A stretch of 64,000 nucleotides of DNA from Prevotella melaninogenica (GTDB lineage Bacteria; Bacteroidota; Bacteroidia; Bacteroidales; Bacteroidaceae), in NCBI RefSeq assembly GCF_018127925.1, contig NZ_CP072347.1, positions 1,180,501 to 1,244,500 of the forward strand, written 5' to 3'. Of the stretch, positions 63,102-64,000 are shown piece by piece (the first letter of the stretch is position 1; the number at the start of each line of letters is the position of its first letter). Position numbers and translations under genes: made by a program. Below the pieces are notes generated by a model. That model was not told where the DNA came from. It did not search any database and was given only the letters and a program-made list of their open reading frames with translations.

Positions 63102-64000
63102 TCACGAACGAATAATAATCGTGCGAAACCAGTCACGAAGAACACCACCATACTGGTCTTGGCTGTCAGCACAAAGTACTATAACTTGGCTTCCGTCTGC
63201 AAGGCGGGGGCCAAGACACATACCCTCATAGTTAGCAAGATTCTGACGAAGCAGTCCTAAGGAGGTTTTCCACGTTGCAATCAAAGTCTTCTGCATATAC
63301 GGACTATCCGTATCAAGTGCTTTTTCTTGACTGATAGTCATAGACTTCACTGGGTCAACACAATAAATCTTATTCTCTACAAACGAACCAATCTTACTTG
63401 AAGTCACTAAGAACTCCCGCTCCAAGACAAGTAACCTTCCATCATCTAAGGCTGTCATTGCTGATACACCCATTGCATAATTAGGCACAGAAGGGTGAAT
63501 CTCCGCAGCATCCATCAGATAAGCATACTGCTTTTGAGGAATAAAGGAGTCATCGAAACTTTGAAAACGAAGTCTATTCTTCACTTGATTCTTTGCATTA
63601 GCTTGTTCTCCATCTATCTTCAACGTACTTTCAGAAGTCGTCCAAAAACGATGCGTATGGGCATTGTAAGTTAGTGCTTCAAAACTATAAGCAGGTATAG
63701 CCATACTGAAAACGGAGGGAATAGTAAGCTTCCGACCCGTCTGTTTACCATTCATTCCATATTCTAAGATACTATTATCTGCTTCACGGGAAATGAACAA
63801 CGTGCTGTCTTTAGGAAAGAAAGCTATGCCCTCTTCATCTTTATTCAACTCGCCCGATGATTGGAAGCCCTCATTCACAACGTCTTTAATATCTCCACTA
63901 ACAGAATCTATCTGTATACGAAAGCGAAAGAAGCCACTTTCAGACGTCTTATCAGAAACCACTGCATAACGGTCACCACCCAACCATGTCAACCCACTAT
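63102..64000 (-). CDS. Esterase-like phytase-domain protein, C-terminal part (cut by window edge)
   Basis: The frame is open to the window edge, so the N-terminus (probably with a signal peptide) is missing. About 299 residues are visible. They match the esterase-like activity of phytase domain (PF13449): GLTWLGGDRYAVVSDKTSES, NKDEEGIAFFPKDSTLFISR, FEALTYNAHTHRFWTTSES and ANYEGMCLGPRLADGSQVIV. The domain is a beta propeller found in secreted proteins; the substrate is unknown. It is transcribed toward cassette B on the same strand and ends about 100 bases before its promoter. Confidence 0.82.
   Translation of the reverse strand, partial: SGLTWLGGDRYAVVSDKTSESGFFRFRIQIDSVSGDIKDVVNEGFQSSGELNKDEEGIAFFPKDSTLFISREADNSILEYGMNGKQTGRKLTIPSVFSMAIPAYSFEALTYNAHTHRFWTTSESTLKIDGEQANAKNQVKNRLRFQSFDDSFIPQKQYAYLMDAAEIHPSVPNYAMGVSAMTALDDGRLLVLEREFLVTSSKIGSFVENKIYCVDPVKSMTISQEKALDTDSPYMQKTLIATWKTSLGLLRQNLANYEGMCLGPRLADGSQVIVLCADSQDQYGGVLRDWFRTIIIRS

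Overview
The window looks like a chromosomal segment of a Prevotella-type member of the Bacteroidales. Supporting signs: many genes start just downstream of the Bacteroidota -7 box TAnnTTTG (TACCTTTG, TATCTTTG, TAACTTTG), often with a TTTG -33 box 19-20 bases further up; Shine-Dalgarno sites are scarce; there are fimbrillin-like and FISUMP lipoproteins, HU-like proteins with extra tails, a fused CcsB-CcsA, a large SecA and a GH13 branching enzyme. I cannot fix the species. No tRNA, rRNA, CRISPR array, integrase or complete IS was found.

Layout. 0-5 kb: end of riboflavin synthase, a LytS/LytTR two-component pair, trmB, a HAD phosphatase and a short CDF transporter. 5-13 kb (mostly minus): acyl-CoA synthetase, PpiD-like foldase, CNNM/CorC-like protein, LptC and an outer-membrane barrel. 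13-19 kb (plus): DUF4105 protein, a small secreted protein, secA and an overlapping ABC ATPase. 19-26 kb (minus): a probable iron/heme envelope locus made of a porin-like barrel, imelysin lipoprotein, di-heme oxidoreductase and CcsBA. 26-31 kb: membrane protein, glgB, MORN-repeat protein. 31-46 kb: housekeeping genes (prs, thiE-like, nspC, dnaJ-like, Gfo/Idh/MocA protein, AAA-CYTH protein, rpsF-rpsR-rplI, rnz, mazG, valS). 50-60 kb: DUF2461, nth, an S51-like peptidase, an Nramp transporter, then glnS-TPR-dedA-sigma factor. The right edge is a partial esterase-like-phytase gene.

The most unusual content is a cassette present twice, at 46.7-50.0 kb and 60.0-63.0 kb, both on the minus strand. 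Each copy has, in transcription order: a TACCTTTG promoter; a roughly 550-base leader holding a terminator-like hairpin, a long CA dinucleotide tract (25 and 18 repeats) and a second terminator-like hairpin; a 68-residue protein of unknown role; a fimbrillin-like lipoprotein with a C-terminal FISUMP (C-type-lectin-like) domain; and an HU-like DNA-binding protein. In both leaders the CA tract joins an upstream open frame starting at a GTG 5 bases past the promoter to an open frame of about 110 codons. The two are in frame only when the CA count is 2 modulo 3, so both copies read as OFF here. This is a plausible slipped-strand phase-variation switch for surface proteins. Copy A is bracketed by two directly repeated 178-bp MITE-like elements.

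A second structural theme is a set of intergenic arrays with an exact 22-nt period. There are four unrelated sequence families (AAAAGGGC-type, CAC-N5-GTG-type, AAATTT-centred, TTCGCGAA-type) at ten sites. They are not CRISPR arrays. The shared two-helical-turn spacing suggests a common DNA-binding or replicative origin. Two promoter-plus-terminator units without a convincing ORF (31.5-31.8 kb and 54.84-54.94 kb) are candidate small RNAs.
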